Shown here piece after piece: positions 12,401 through 22,865 of a stretch of DNA of 64,000 nucleotides. Origin of the DNA: Akebia trifoliata (Eukaryota; Streptophyta; Magnoliopsida; Ranunculales; Lardizabalaceae); the NCBI GenBank assembly GCA_017979445.1, contig CM030714.1, forward strand, positions 4,898,001 to 4,962,000. The letters run 5' to 3'. The position numbers and the translations under genes are program-made. Below the pieces are notes generated by a model that did not search any database, was not told the DNA's origin, and saw only the letters and a list, made by a program, of their open reading frames with translations. Each line of letters opens with the position of its first letter. The first letter of the stretch is position 1.

Positions 12401-14823
12401 TCGACAAAAAAGATTAATATCTTGAGTTGCTAGCTAATAATTTGTTATCAAAAGTAGGCTAGATACTAACTGAATGATAATCATCTGTTTGTTTTTTGGT
12501 TTTTTGATAGGCAGCTGAATGATAATCATTTGTTATTATCGTAGTTGCTTTTACTATTGCCCTATAATCGTCATACCATTATATGTGAAGATAGTAATGA
12601 ATCATATGTACAATGAATCAAACATCACTGGTTATATTTGGGTCTACAAAGTCTCTTGAGTTCTGCAAGACTAGAGTGTTAATCACATGGAAAGACTCAA
12701 CTTAATGGTGACCATTTGTTTTTCCTGCTGAAACCTGATGGACATAATCATGTTTAGAAAGAAGTTCACATCTAAGTTTTCAAGGTCAATTCTCTTTGTT
12801 CATTTAGCAAGGATTGTCATGCACAAATCGAATAAAAATCTTTTTAATCATTTATTCATGTGAATTTCATAATTAAGCTAAAGATCCTAATCTGGACTTT
12901 GTAAAGCATCATAGTTGTATTTCTCCGAGGGGGCATCTTGATTTATCTTGTTGAAAATCTGCTTAAGGAGAAGAAAATATTTTACAAGCAATGTGTATCT
13001 CTTTACCAACGAGGGAAGTTGGGGCATAATTGTTTGGCCTCTTTCCTTTGGGCCAATGCAATATATGAACTTCTAGGTCTGAGAGCGGATTCCTTCCTAC
13101 TTACCGGCCATTTTTGTTTTTCAATTTTTTGGAATTTAAATCTTAATTTTGTAAAAGTTGGATTGATTACTTGCTTCTGTGTTACTTGACCAACTTGCTG
13201 GCGACTGTATTTCATTTCGGAGTCATTTCCAACTGTCTTGTAACTGGGCATGATTCTTTGTTTTCTTGAAAATGTTATATATTAGTGGGAATTCCCCGAC
13301 CAAAAATATTAATATGAACCATTAGATACTATTACTGGCAGGTGAGAGTGAATGCTTTGCTATGCCTAGGTGATTTGGTAAGCACACTTGATAAACACGC
13401 TGTTTTGGACATCTTGCAAACAATCCAACGGTGTACGGCTGTTGACCATTCCGCTCCCACACTTATGTGTACTTTGGGTGTTGCAAACTCAATTCTCAAA
13501 CAGGTAATCGTTGACACCTCTTTACATTTATTGTGCTCAAGGAGGTAACTGTACAAAGATGTTTTTGTATTAATCACATATTTGGCTCAATGATTCACCA
13601 TTCTCGTGGCATTTGTCTTTGCTTTATTTAGAAGATACATGAAATATTGTGAGGAATTACAGCTGATTATTTTTCTGGTTCAATGTGTCTGTCTTGTTCA
13701 GTATGGCCTAGAATTCACTTCAGAGCACGTGCTACCACTACTCATGCCACTTCTCATAGCCCAGCAATTAAATGTTCAGCAATTCGCCAAATATATGCTC
13801 TTCGTGAAAGATATCCTTAGAAAGATAGAAGAAAAGCGAGGTGTGACTGTGACCGATTCAGGAACTTCTGAAATAAGAGTAACACCTGCAGTGAATGGGG
13901 TTCAGTCTGAACCTTTAAAGAAAACAAATGCGACCACCTCCTCTTCAACCAAGAGCAGTACCTCATGGGATGAAGATTGGGGTCCGGCAATAAAGGGACA
14001 TGTCACCTCCCTCCAGCCTTCTGGAACCAACATATCATCCATGCAGACAATGCCGGCTCCACTACCTGTTACCGTCACACAATCACAACCCTCCACAATA
14101 TCTTATGGATTAAGTCAGCAAAATTCTTCGTCTGTTCCGTCCGTTGACATAGAGTGGCCTCCTCGATCATCTTCTGGTCTTGCCCCTCAATTAGGTGATA
14201 GTGAGAAACAGAAGCAGAACTTGGGAGTGTCCAACACTAGTTTTGATGATTTCGATCCTTTCGCTGATTGGCCCCCACGGTCTAGCAATAGTTCCTTAGG
14301 GCTTCCTACTCAGAAATCAGGGTTCAACGCAAATACCCAAAGCAGCATAAACTTCTCCACCTACAACAATCCCATTAGCATGGCCAACCAATATCAGGGG
14401 AGCTCTAATTTGAATACCAATAATCAAAACAGTGGAGGATTCAATACCCACAATTCTATTGGCCTCTCAAGACAGAATCAGGGAAGTTCGATTTCAACTA
14501 CCAACAACCTTAATAGTGGGGGATTAAATTCCCAGAGTTCTATTGCATTCTTGAGACAAAATCAAGGGAACCCGGCATTGGGTATTGGAAACTCGAATTC
14601 TTCTACTATGGGTTCATATACTGAAAAGAAAGCAACTGACATTGGATCCATATTTGCTTCTTCCAAGAACGAACAGACTGCACCAAGACTTGCTCCTCCA
14701 CCAATAACGGCTGTAGGAAGAGGAAGAGGGAGGGGAAATCAAGGACAATTTGGGGCCTCTTCAGCATCACGGTCTAGTAAACCCAAATCATCTGAACAGC
14801 CACCCCTTTTGGATTTGCTGTAA
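451..14823 (+). CDS. SCYL2: SCY1-like protein 2 (SCYL2) pseudokinase, 3' twelve coding exons
   Basis: Coding exons are 451-555, 2229-2339, 4862-5044, 6101-6227, 8299-8360, 8504-8590, 9181-9267, 10613-10726, 10996-11124, 12263-12325, 13342-13503 and 13702-14823 (stop TAA). They join in frame, with GT-AG introns, to 783 residues. The visible part starts inside the kinase-like domain ([13 protein letters not shown]). The catalytic HRD is HRA (541-543), the metal-binding Asn of that loop is Thr (2229-2231), and DFG is GFG (2268-2276), so catalysis is unlikely. The APE motif is kept (YTAPEM). Helical HEAT-like repeats follow, then an Asn/Ser/Gln-rich tail with DPFADWPP, a GRGRGRG patch and a terminal LLDLL clathrin-box-like motif. 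Plant SCYL2 proteins are known to bind clathrin and act in trans-Golgi/endosomal vesicle traffic and root-hair growth. The N-terminus is off the window. Family assignment is secure; 2A/2B-type is not resolved. Confidence 0.95.
806..1544. mobile_element. PIF/Harbinger (Tourist)-like MITE nested in the hAT-like MITE
   Basis: The terminal inverted repeats begin GGGTATGTTTGATTGCA (left) and are mirrored at the right end (TGCAATCAAACATACCC). They are flanked by a TAA trinucleotide duplication at 803-805 and 1545-1547. A 3-bp TWA duplication and GGG..GTTTG ends are typical of PIF/Harbinger MITEs. A second copy of the subterminal TTTGATTGCACATGG motif occurs near 877-891. The interior is filled by a CNN trinucleotide array and encodes no transposase. 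Confidence 0.8.
1008..1425 (+). repeat. Pyrimidine-rich CNN trinucleotide array
   Basis: This is a degenerate array of CAC/CAT/CCG/TCG/TTC triplets inside the Harbinger-like MITE. It keeps all three forward frames open and yields artificial His/Arg-, Thr/Val- and Ser/Pro-rich open frames. Nothing suggests that it is translated. Confidence 0.8.
2340..4861 (+). other. SCYL2 intron 2 (2.5 kb)
   Basis: The donor is ATG|GTGAGG after 2339 and the acceptor is GGCAG before 4862. The intron is AT-rich. The part at 3450-4500 is less T-rich than the rest and may be an old inserted sequence, but I recognise no protein or terminal repeats in it. Confidence 0.7.
5045..6100 (+). other. SCYL2 intron 3
   Basis: This is a 1.06 kb AT-rich intron. 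A GTTTTT microsatellite-like run (about 6069-6090) precedes the TTTCCAG acceptor. I see no other structure. Confidence 0.7.
6793..7599. mobile_element. Mutator-like or hAT-like nonautonomous element in SCYL2 intron 4
   Basis: The element is flanked by a perfect 9-bp direct repeat GTCATGGCT (6784-6792 and 7600-7608). Its ends are inverted: GAGGGCGAAGCCAG at the left and CTGGCTTCGCCCTTG at the right. The 9-bp duplication favours a Mutator-like element, although 8 bp with a shifted boundary would fit hAT. Its 7040-7460 part is shared with 31150-31560 and, in inverse orientation, with sequence near 47100-47340. No transposase is seen. Confidence 0.7.
7610..8298 (+). other. Remainder of SCYL2 intron 4
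   Basis: This is AT-rich intronic sequence running to the TTTTTCAG acceptor before exon 8299-8360. No further element or coding segment was recognised. Confidence 0.6.
8591..9180 (+). other. SCYL2 intron 6
   Basis: The intron is bounded by AAG|GTTTGA and ATGCAG. It is AT-rich with no recognisable content. Confidence 0.65.
9268..10612 (+). other. SCYL2 intron 7
   Basis: This 1.35 kb intron has a CAG|GTACTA donor and a TTGTAG acceptor. It holds short homopolymer runs (A at about 9801-9814, T at about 9847-9858) and no recognised element. Confidence 0.65.
11125..12262 (+). other. SCYL2 intron 9
   Basis: This 1.1 kb intron ends in an extended TTTTC pentanucleotide tract that serves as the polypyrimidine tract of exon 12263-12325. 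The rest is AT-rich with no recognised element. Confidence 0.65.
12217..12260 (+). repeat. (TTTTC)n microsatellite at a splice acceptor
   Basis: Tandem TTTTC/TTTTTC units run directly into the AG acceptor (12261-12262) of a 63-nt SCYL2 exon. A length-variable repeat therefore forms the polypyrimidine tract. Confidence 0.85.
12326..13341 (+). other. SCYL2 intron 10
   Basis: This 1.0 kb intron has a GCG|GTATGT donor and a TGGCAG acceptor. Overlapping open frames near 12938-13251 on both strands have no recognisable protein content. Confidence 0.65.
14323..14574 (+). repeat. Three tandem 84-bp units coding a 28-residue repeat in SCYL2
   Basis: The units are 14323-14406, 14407-14490 and 14491-14574, each exactly 28 codons. 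Units 2 and 3 share NN-NSGG-N--SSI----RQNQG-like spacing. Unit 1 is weaker and ends QYQGSS where unit 2 ends QNQGSS. The repeat lies in the disordered Asn/Gln/Ser-rich tail between the DPF motif and the GRGRGRG patch. Confidence 0.75.
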
Positions 14824-15056
14824 TGGGGGATTCTACTTACAATTTATGCCCAAAGAATATCTGGATCGGTCCCTCGTCTTGCAAGAGTATCGGGTGACAT
14901 TCCCTGAGGGGGTATCGACTCCTGGTGATGGTAAGCTTTGTTTTAGTGATAGTTTGTTCAGTGCGGCATGCGTGTTGTAGTTTTATCGTGAACGACTTGT
15001 GGTCTAAAGCATTTCCCCATCTTTTACATAATTTTCTGATTGAGAATATTTTTATC

Positions 15057-15136
15057 AGATACGTGTATTCTTTAGTGTAGCTCCAGCTCCTTTGATAGAT
15101 AAGTGTATTCTTTGGTACAGCTCCAGCTCCTTGACG
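15057..15136 (+). repeat. 40-bp tandem duplication downstream of the SCYL2 stop
   Basis: Two copies, 15057-15096 and 15097-15136, share GTGTATTCTTT and AGCTCCAGCTCCTT. They lie 230-310 bp after the stop codon, probably in the 3' UTR. No decisive poly(A) signal was identified. Confidence 0.75.
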
Positions 15137-15139
15137 GCG

Positions 15140-15784
15140 GAGTCTGGATGTAATAATCAAAATTGAATGTCTAAATTACTCATCCAACTTTTTGAGTAAT
15201 CTACTTTTCTTACTCTCTTGATGAATTGGCACGAACTGAATCCAAAGAGCACACCTAACAGCTGTGGGAAATATATGTTGCTAATTCTAGTGTTGAGAAA
15301 ATTGTATGATTTGCTCTATCAAAGATTGAGAAAAAAGACAGAATGGTTTGAAACAACATGGACAGCTGGGAATGATACCCATCAATGATAAGAGGGATGG
15401 CTTCCGAAGTCACTGACCAACTTATCATCCCAATTGAGTGTTTTCGCTTGGTTAAAATGACCAAAGAGAGTTTTGTTCCACGCATACATTTTTATTGAGA
15501 CCCAAGTCTTCATTTACTGAAATTGAAATCATATTCGTATCTGTTTTCACTTTCTCCAGTCATGTTCTTTGGGGTCGTCTTCTTCTCTTAGGACGAGCAA
15601 CTTGAAAATTCCTTCTAATTGAGGTTGTGATCCATCTTCGTTAAACATACGAGCTATTTCAGTTAGCTCTTTTAGTTTATAGTTGATTGGAGTCAATCCT
15701 ACATTTTTCGAATGTGTTTGTTCTTTATCTTTTCATCCGTGCAACTCAATGCTTAATTTATTAAGATGATGCTTCTTAACTGTC
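15140..15784 (+). other. SCYL2 3' flank
   Basis: This is AT-rich sequence after the probable SCYL2 3' UTR. I see no coding exon, RNA gene or terminal repeats. Confidence 0.5.
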
Positions 15785-16010
15785 TGATATTTGGGTGCAA
15801 TGGCCAAGGTATCCCTCCAAATAGGGAGAGGTCTTGAGTTCAGGCTCGCTCGTCGGCCACCCACTATATCCCTGCGTACTTAGTGTATGTGATTTGTGGG
15901 GTATTGCATGTACCTGGGGGATTATGTGAGATATGATGCTCTAAGAGGCCAGTTGCCTCACCCCTGCTAGTCGGGCCTACAGTTCAGGATCCCATCACCC
16001 AAAAAAGAAA
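15785..16010 (+). mobile_element. SINE-like tRNA-derived fragment
   Basis: The 5' part has a tRNA-like box A region (TGGCCAAGGTATCCC) and, about 35 bp on, a box-B-like GAGTTCAGGCTC. The body is GC-richer than its flanks and ends in an A-rich tail (CCCAAAAAAGAAA). This arrangement suggests a Pol III-type SINE. The boundaries are approximate. Confidence 0.4.
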
Positions 16011-16954
16011 TTGATTTTATCATACCTTATGAAATTTTCTTTTTAATTTAATTGGTTTGCGTTCGTCACGTATCATCCAAAAGTGTAGTTTCACTTTAGC
16101 CATCTAGCTCTGATTTTATCAGCAATATCTTCAATAATTTCTCTAATTCTTGTTTAATTGCAAGACTCAAAATAATGGAGATCAAGTGTTTTTCTCATTG
16201 AACACTTCTCCTCTTGGTGCTTAGTTTTACCAAGTATTTCTAGACTATCATTTTTTACTAAACATTTCTCCTCCCTTCTTGGGTGTACATATTAAAATCA
16301 CTATTTTTATTTCTATTTGACTCTTTCTTGAAAACTCTGCATATCCACTTATTTATATTTGAGGGGGGAATCTAGTACATGCCAGCATTTCATGATAGCA
16401 GCCCATTTTGCACTAAAATTTGGACTCTTTTGTCAGGGGCGGCCATCACAACCCGAGAATGATGGAGGAACCCTCCTCGTTACAAGATAGTGGCATTTTG
16501 TATTATTTCACATCTTTACGTTGCCACACGTAATCCAAACGAGAGGATTCTACCAAAATTTTGAAATGGGATGGCCGCTTCAAAGTTTTTTCATGACAAC
16601 TCTCCTCTCAACATCCGTCCCCTCCTCTCTTTCAATGACCACAGTCACTTCTCTTTCTCTGTGTCCCCATGCATCAATGCTCGGTCCTCATGCTTTATAC
16701 CAATGTTTTAAAATCTGAACCGACAATTAAATTGGAAATTTATCAAATTGATTGGATCAATTTATATTTATTAAAAAAATTAAAAATGTATATTGTATAT
16801 ACCGCCTTTTTTTAATATTAAATTACCTATTTTAGAAAAATAACAATCATCACAAAACCTGATAGTTCACTTATCAAACCAATTTTGTTACAAAATATGG
16901 TTTAACTGTTTAGATCACTTGTTCAGTCCGATTTTCAACACTTGCTGAAGCCTT
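16011..16954. other. Intergenic, no gene recognised
   Basis: This is AT-rich intergenic sequence. A CAGGGGCGGCC motif near 16434 resembles the ends of the GGGGCGG-type elements elsewhere in the window, but no partner end was found. Confidence 0.5.
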
Positions 16955-17327
16955 CATGTGGAGCACATGCAATGGGACGGTACCCATCATTCGATGCTTC
17001 CATTCCACCTAAGAAATGTTGGAGCTCCAATAGGGCTTGACATGATGGATCGGTGCACAAATGTTCTTCGTTTTGTGTCACACTTTAGTCAAGATTGAAA
17101 GGAGTTCATAACGATTACCTAATCTCATCCATTGGCATATGTTCACATGCATCCATGTGATGCACATGCAATAGGTCTAAGTAAACTGTTTGTTGGAGCT
17201 TCTATAGGGCTCGACGCGATGGGTCTGTCCATAGATTTTCTTTTCTTTTGTCTCATTTCTCTCGAATGGTTGAAGGAAAATTGTACATAAAGATTACTAA
17301 TCTCACCTATTGGCACATGAATTCCAT
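16955..17327. repeat. Diverged direct tandem duplication, about 175-bp unit
   Basis: Two head-to-tail copies (about 16955-17145 and 17150-17327) share CACATGCAAT, GTTGGAGCT, ATAGGGCT and AATCTCA..TATTGGCA blocks in the same order. The block spacing is 174-178 bp for most of the unit. The first copy has an extra 25 bp or so after CACATGCAAT. It is non-coding. Confidence 0.7.
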
Positions 17328-17728
17328 TTTGAGTAAAATATCAAAAACAAAAATAAAAAATCCAAACGATAATAAGTAATCTGATTATTCGTGAATCATT
17401 CTTTCAAATTACTTCCATGGATTGGACAAATTATTCAAGATCTAGTTGATAGGACAAGAACCAATAAATAGGTGGAAGAATAACTAGAACCCTCTTATAA
17501 AAAAGGTCCCCCCCTCCCCAAAACTTTGGTCGAAAGGCCCCATGACATGGTATTGCATGAGGATCATAGTCTTTTAGTAGGGTAGGGACCCACAATATAA
17601 TTCAACTGCATTTAGTACAGGAGTATTTATCCATTGAAGTTCATCTCATCTTTTCGAGTTTGGTGCTTAAATTATCAAATGTACCTTCATTCAGTACAAA
17701 GAAATAATAAATAAATAAATAAAAATCA

Positions 17729-17898
17729 TGATAATTTGACTCGAAAAATTGTACCCGATCTGTACTCAATTGACATGGCAAGTGCATAGAACCATACATC
17801 TTTTTGTTTGGGATACATAAGGAAAAAAGACTACGGTTATCTGCACTTGCACATCAATTATGTACAGATCGCGTATATTTTTTCGAGTCATTTTATCA
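17729..17898. mobile_element. Foldback MITE, TGATAATNTGACTCG family
   Basis: The two halves are inverted complements. The left arm starts TGATAATTTGACTCGA and the right arm ends CGAGTCATTTTATCA, with GTACnnGATCTGTAC and GGCAAGTGCAT blocks mirrored inside. A relative with the same arms sits at 47704-47898. It is non-coding. Confidence 0.75.
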
Positions 17899-18232
17899 TT
17901 AGTAAAAAAAATTATGTTTTCTAGCAAATGCATTGTGTTTTCACAGCGCACTCAAGTTTTACATTGAATTCATTGAATTTAATGAAAATTGTTAATGAAC
18001 CACGACAATTGGTTTCACAAACTGTTTCTACCACATTTACTATATCCACGAAAATTAGACCAAATTGTACCATCCGTAGTTTGGTACAAGAGTGTGAGCC
18101 CTAACTCCAAGTCCATCCAAAATAATTGTCCACCGAGTTGAGTCAAATAAAATATATTAATTATGAAGTATTTATAAAATATTTTTTTATATTTTAAAAT
18201 AAATAAAAATATTTATGTTTTGTTATATATAT

Positions 18233-18440
18233 TGCTTATCGTAGGTATTACCACCCTTTAGGTGAAACTAATCCTACAGTCACACACATCACCCCCTCAA
18301 AAAGTCACATGTCTAACTGGTTGAGTTGAGGGTCAACAGGACTTGAAAGATGGCCCCAAGGAATTCATTGTTTCGTGGGATTTTAAACACTTGGCCTACT
18401 CTTCCTGAGGAGCGTGGGGTTATGAAGGCTCGGTCCATTT
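18233..18440 (+). repeat. Dispersed repeat, copy 1 (partner at 41736)
   Basis: This shares long stretches in the same order and orientation with 41736-41945, including AACTGGTTGAGTTGA, GGCCCCAAGGAATTCATTG and CTCTTCCTGAGGAGCGT. The element class is not clear; a SINE or LTR fragment is possible. Confidence 0.7.
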
Positions 18441-20830
18441 CAAGCTGACTTGGTCAAATTGATGAGTTAATTCAATGATTTCCCAAGTAGACTCAGCCAA
18501 TTGATTCCATCGACTTTGGAATTTGAGTCACCTCAAAATCCAATCTGAGTCAAGTCAGATTGACCGAGTTTTGAATTGACTCAACGAGTTTTAAATCTCT
18601 TAATAAGACACTATAGTATGTTTAGGTACTCTTATGTGATTATTGTGTCGGAATTATCGTTTTCTACTTTTCTTTTAATTAATATGTCCGTAGTCTGAAC
18701 TCTTCTGAGATTCCCAACTCCTAGACAATATAACCTCCCATCCTTCACATGGTCGGTCGGTCTCTTGGTACTTGGCTTATGAGTGAGTTTATTTCAATAT
18801 TGTATTTATTTGGTGAAATATGGGATTCGATGTTCTTTAAAATCTATGGGTAAGTAAGATTAGTGGTTTTCAAGTCAAGATTTGAAATGGGTTTGGATGT
18901 TTTTCTATGATTTTATATGTTTTTGAGAAGTTGAGATTTAAGAATTCTGGAGGTAATATAGGCTGTTGATTCAATGACATGGTGCCATCTTTACTGAAAA
19001 AAATGATAAAATTCAATTACTTCTACCGCTAACCAATACGAGGGCGGATCCTGTGTCGCTCCAGTTTCCTATAGTGCTCTTGCATGGTTAACAATGTCAC
19101 GTCAATCCCACTTTTATAATACATTGTTAAAAAGGTTTTAAAATTTGGAAGTTTAATGGCCGTCCATTTTTTTTAACATCATAGATCATCTAAAAAAAAT
19201 CTTTTTTTATTTTATTTTATATATATATCAAATCTGATCTAAAACATGGAAACAATATATTTGATCGGTTATTTTTTTTTTTAAATGATGTTTTGAGATC
19301 TGTAGAAGAAGTGCTACAAGAAAATGAGGCTATAGAGGATCCGTTCCCTATTCTCGCACGATATGTTATTTGTGTGTTTAAATTCTTCGGAGGGAAAATT
19401 AATAAGGCTGCTGATTTATTTGGATTGGTTATGGACTTATGTTGATCAGTTATTTGTATTTGAGAAGATAGTACTCTTTTAAGAGTTTCATAAAATTTTA
19501 GAGGAAGATCTCACATGTAACAACACTTATTAGTAGTGTTTTTTTTATGGGAGAGGTCCCATCAACCCTAACTTATCAATCAACTATTTTTTTTTCTAAT
19601 TGCTAATCAATCACTCTTGTTTGTTCTCGATCATGTCATTGAGTCATCAGCTTAACACATATTTAATTACGACTAGACCGGCTGGTTAAAGATTTTAATT
19701 TTACATTCTTGGCAAGTTAGTCTTACTTAACCTAATCTAAATCTCGAAGTCGCATTGTAATATATCAATCAACTAAGATGTGGTTCTAAGCGCATGGGTT
19801 AGAGATTTTTTTTTTCTTGTTCCGAGCAACCACCAAGAACAATACCCAATTCCTCAAATCTTGTAGCATCCATTTCTATTTTTCTACATCTTCTACGATT
19901 ATATTTGATAATCAATTTCATCTCAAAATCGATAGAATAACATCATTAAAGATTTAATGTCATATACTCTTGCTTTTAATGGCTACCCATTTTTAGGATT
20001 TGAGTATGTTGTTGAAGTTGTCCAATGCATGTATTGACATGTGTATCGACAAAAAATTCCTTTCTAAGTTTGGATTTTTGGCGCACGTTGTTCCTTTTGT
20101 CAAAGAACGTCCCACTTAGGATGCACGCAACAACCATTCCATCTCCTCACCATAAATCCTAACACAAAGACATGTTGAAACATCCTCACATTCGGGGTCG
20201 TTATAGGATTTATTTAATGTAATAATTCATCGTGACGATACTACCAAGTACTATTGGCAACCCACCATGTGGCACATTTGGAAGGGTGAGACACATAGCA
20301 CTTGTACTCGCCCTTGGGAGATCTAAGAACCAAAAATTTACTTGATTGGTGATTTCTTCATAGTGGGCTTTAATGAACATGATGTCCACTAATGAAAATA
20401 TAAATCCACATTAATGCATAAAAATATCATCTACAAGTTATTGGTTGATTGATTGATTTTATATAATTATTTAAGTCCAAATAATAATTTAATATGAAAA
20501 TTCTAATTATATTTTTATGAGATTCATCACGTTTAGGTGTAAGTACTTGATCCAAAGCTTCACTTTTACTACATCAAGTTTTGTTTTGAAATTAAATGAT
20601 TTGACTCAACGTTAAGGTTAGAATGGAGCCATTATTTTCTTGAAAAAGGTACAGATGGAATGATTGCAATCAACTACTTAGGTTTATTCTGGCAGATGAG
20701 GTACACATTATTTGGAAAATATAATTATAATAATAATAATTTTATTTCTTTTAAATCAAATTAACATATGCCACTTTATATGCTATAGAACTTATGTCTC
20801 TGAAAAATTAAGAGAATTTATGGTAAGAGA
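18441..20830. other. Intergenic, no gene recognised
   Basis: This is AT-rich intergenic DNA with homopolymer runs. I see no conserved coding segment, RNA gene or clear terminal repeats. Confidence 0.5.
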
Positions 20831-20837
20831 TAAAAGA

Positions 20838-21615
20838 AAAGAGTTCCTATTGGCACCCCAATTTTAACTTATTACACCTCAATTAAATAATAGGAAAGGG
20901 TGAATCTCCATCATGTGCGCTGAATATGACAAAATTATAAGTTCGGTACATTGTTCATTTTAATTCTTAAAACATGCATTTCGTCATTTTTATAAATTAT
21001 GAATTTGTGAGTTTGTTATTTTTAATATCTATGAATTCGTAGATATACCTACAAATTCATTGATTATAATAGTGACGAATTCACTCGACATACATATTTT
21101 AGGAATTAAAATAAGGGTCCCGTTCAGCACCCTAAGCTTTACCACACACTTTGACAAACGTGTTTTGTCTTACATGGGTTAGAAGTTTTGGAATGGGCTG
21201 ATTTTTGGTGAGGATGATCTCTTTGGTGAGGAGATCATCATCACCAAAAATCAGCTCATTCCAAAACTTCTAACCCCATCAAAAATGATTTACAAAAAAT
21301 GGACGGTCCACAATTTTTCAACATGTAAACATGGGGCTAAACATTTCGGAATGGGCTGATTTTTGGGGAGAATGATCTTCTAATCATAGAGATCATCCTC
21401 ACAAAAAATCAGCCCATTCCAAAACTTCTAACCCATGTAGGACAAAAAACGTTTGTTAAAGTGTGTGGTAAAACTTAGGGTGCTGAACATTCCCTTAAAA
21501 TAAATAGTGTACTGAAACTGGGATTTAGAGATAAGTAAAACACATTTTGGGATGAAACCTAAAATAAATAAGTTAATGATTGAGAGCAAGTAAAAGTTGG
21601 AGTGCTAATGGAAAT
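20838..21615. mobile_element. Possible outer MITE with a foldback inserted in it
   Basis: A left sequence TATTGGCACCCCAATTTTA (about 20849) is mirrored near 21594-21612 (TAAAAGTTGGAGTGCTAAT). Similar ends occur at 46863-46940. The double-hairpin foldback 21114-21494 lies inside. The boundaries are uncertain because the arms have diverged. Confidence 0.4.
21114..21494. mobile_element. Double-hairpin foldback element, copy A
   Basis: It is flanked by an 8-bp direct repeat TTAAAATA (21106-21113 and 21495-21502). Outer arms of about 60 bp are inverted (GTTCAGCACCCTAAG mirrored by CTTAGGGTGCTGAAC). Between them are two hairpins (about 21176-21277 and 21333-21436) whose arms carry GGAATGGGCTGATTTTTGG and its complement. 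They are separated by a spacer with TGGACGGTCCA. There is no open frame of note. Confidence 0.8.
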
Positions 21616-21616
21616 A

Positions 21617-21639
21617 CTCTCTCTCTCTCTCTCTCTCTC
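21617..21639. repeat. (CT)n microsatellite
   Basis: A perfect CT dinucleotide run of about 11-12 units lies next to the possible outer MITE end. Confidence 0.9.
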
Positions 21640-22639
21640 AATTCCTTGGTTAGATTTTTATTTTTTGGGTTTAGTATTTTATATGAGCCTAATCATAATT
21701 GTAAATAACTACTGAAATCATTTGAATCAAGTGGTATACTGTTGAGATTATAATGTTTGAAGAGTGTGTTTTAATCTTTAATTGAGGTTTGATATATAAT
21801 TTAAGAAACTAAAAAACTTGTGCTTTTTGTTTCAGGCAAGGAAAAGCAGTTACGTAATCAGCATGTGACTCTGCTAATATCTATATCCTTGACCCAAAGT
21901 GGATTCTCAAGGATCATTCCAAAGTTTCATTAGGGTGCCAATATATACCAGCTCTCTAAAAGAAACACTTGGTTCATAAATTTTCAAGAATTGAAGTTTT
22001 TTCACTATGGAAAAACACCAAATCCAACTGTTTGAGTAAAATACATATCCCAAGGATACATGAAATAAGGGTAAATTTGACACAACTCTTTGAAGGGGCA
22101 TCGAATTTACCCTTTTTTTCACATAGTGACATCTCCCAAGGATGAGTTCCAACAGTTGGATTGTCTTCATTTATTTTTTTATATAGATAAGTTGGGATCG
22201 ATTAAATTGGCAGCCAAATGTTTGATACATATTGTATTAATATTTTATTGTTATGTGAACTACTATTCACTAATTATTAATTAATAGTAAAGCTTGGCAG
22301 ATCTAACTCTATATCATAATAGTAATCAATTATTGATTAAAATTTAATTAAAAGAGACATTACATGTACAATGTACCTGAATTTCTCTTGTTGAATATAT
22401 ACTTTGAATTGGTAACTATTGCTGTTAAAATAATAACCAAAACCTTGGGAAACACCATGTCTACTTCAAGGAGATCATCCCTCACTAGTTCTTTGCAATG
22501 GTAAAAATCTTCTCAGTTTTCAAGGTTTGTCCCTTTCTTATTATATGCATGCCTATAAACAACCAAACACGGAAGTCTAAGAATAACAAATTTTAAGGTG
22601 CACAAGGCATATTCTGAGTGAATAATGATATTGTCTTTT
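21640..22639. other. Intergenic, no gene recognised
   Basis: This is AT-rich sequence. An open frame on the - strand at 21907-22170 has no recognisable family. A short inverted pair, CCAACTGTTTGA/CAACAGTTGGA (about 22026 and 22150), hints at another decayed foldback. Confidence 0.45.
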
Positions 22640-22865
22640 TTTTATTTTTTTTAAACGACGAGGGTGTCTGGACTTACATCTGACTAGGGGAATCGGATAA
22701 GTCAGGGCCAAAGCCAAGGCATATGAGTCCCTCCCCCAGGCATATGCAACGTCCGTACATCACACACATAAGAAAAGCGAGGAAGAACCCTCTCAGGTGA
22801 CCCCAAGGAAATATTGCTCATATTAGATATCGAACACACAACCTACAGACTCTCACCACTTATTT
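22640..22865 (-). mobile_element. Au-like SINE fragment (antisense)
   Basis: The + strand reads AACGACGAGGGTGTCTGGACT, then a GC-richer body, then ATCGAACACACAACCT. Read in reverse, this gives a box-B-like GGTTGTGTGTTCGAT and a 3' end GTCCAGACACCCTCGTCG. That 3' pattern resembles the widespread plant Au SINE. A short fragment of the same end lies near 39665-39700. Family recognition is from memory and not certain. Confidence 0.45.
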
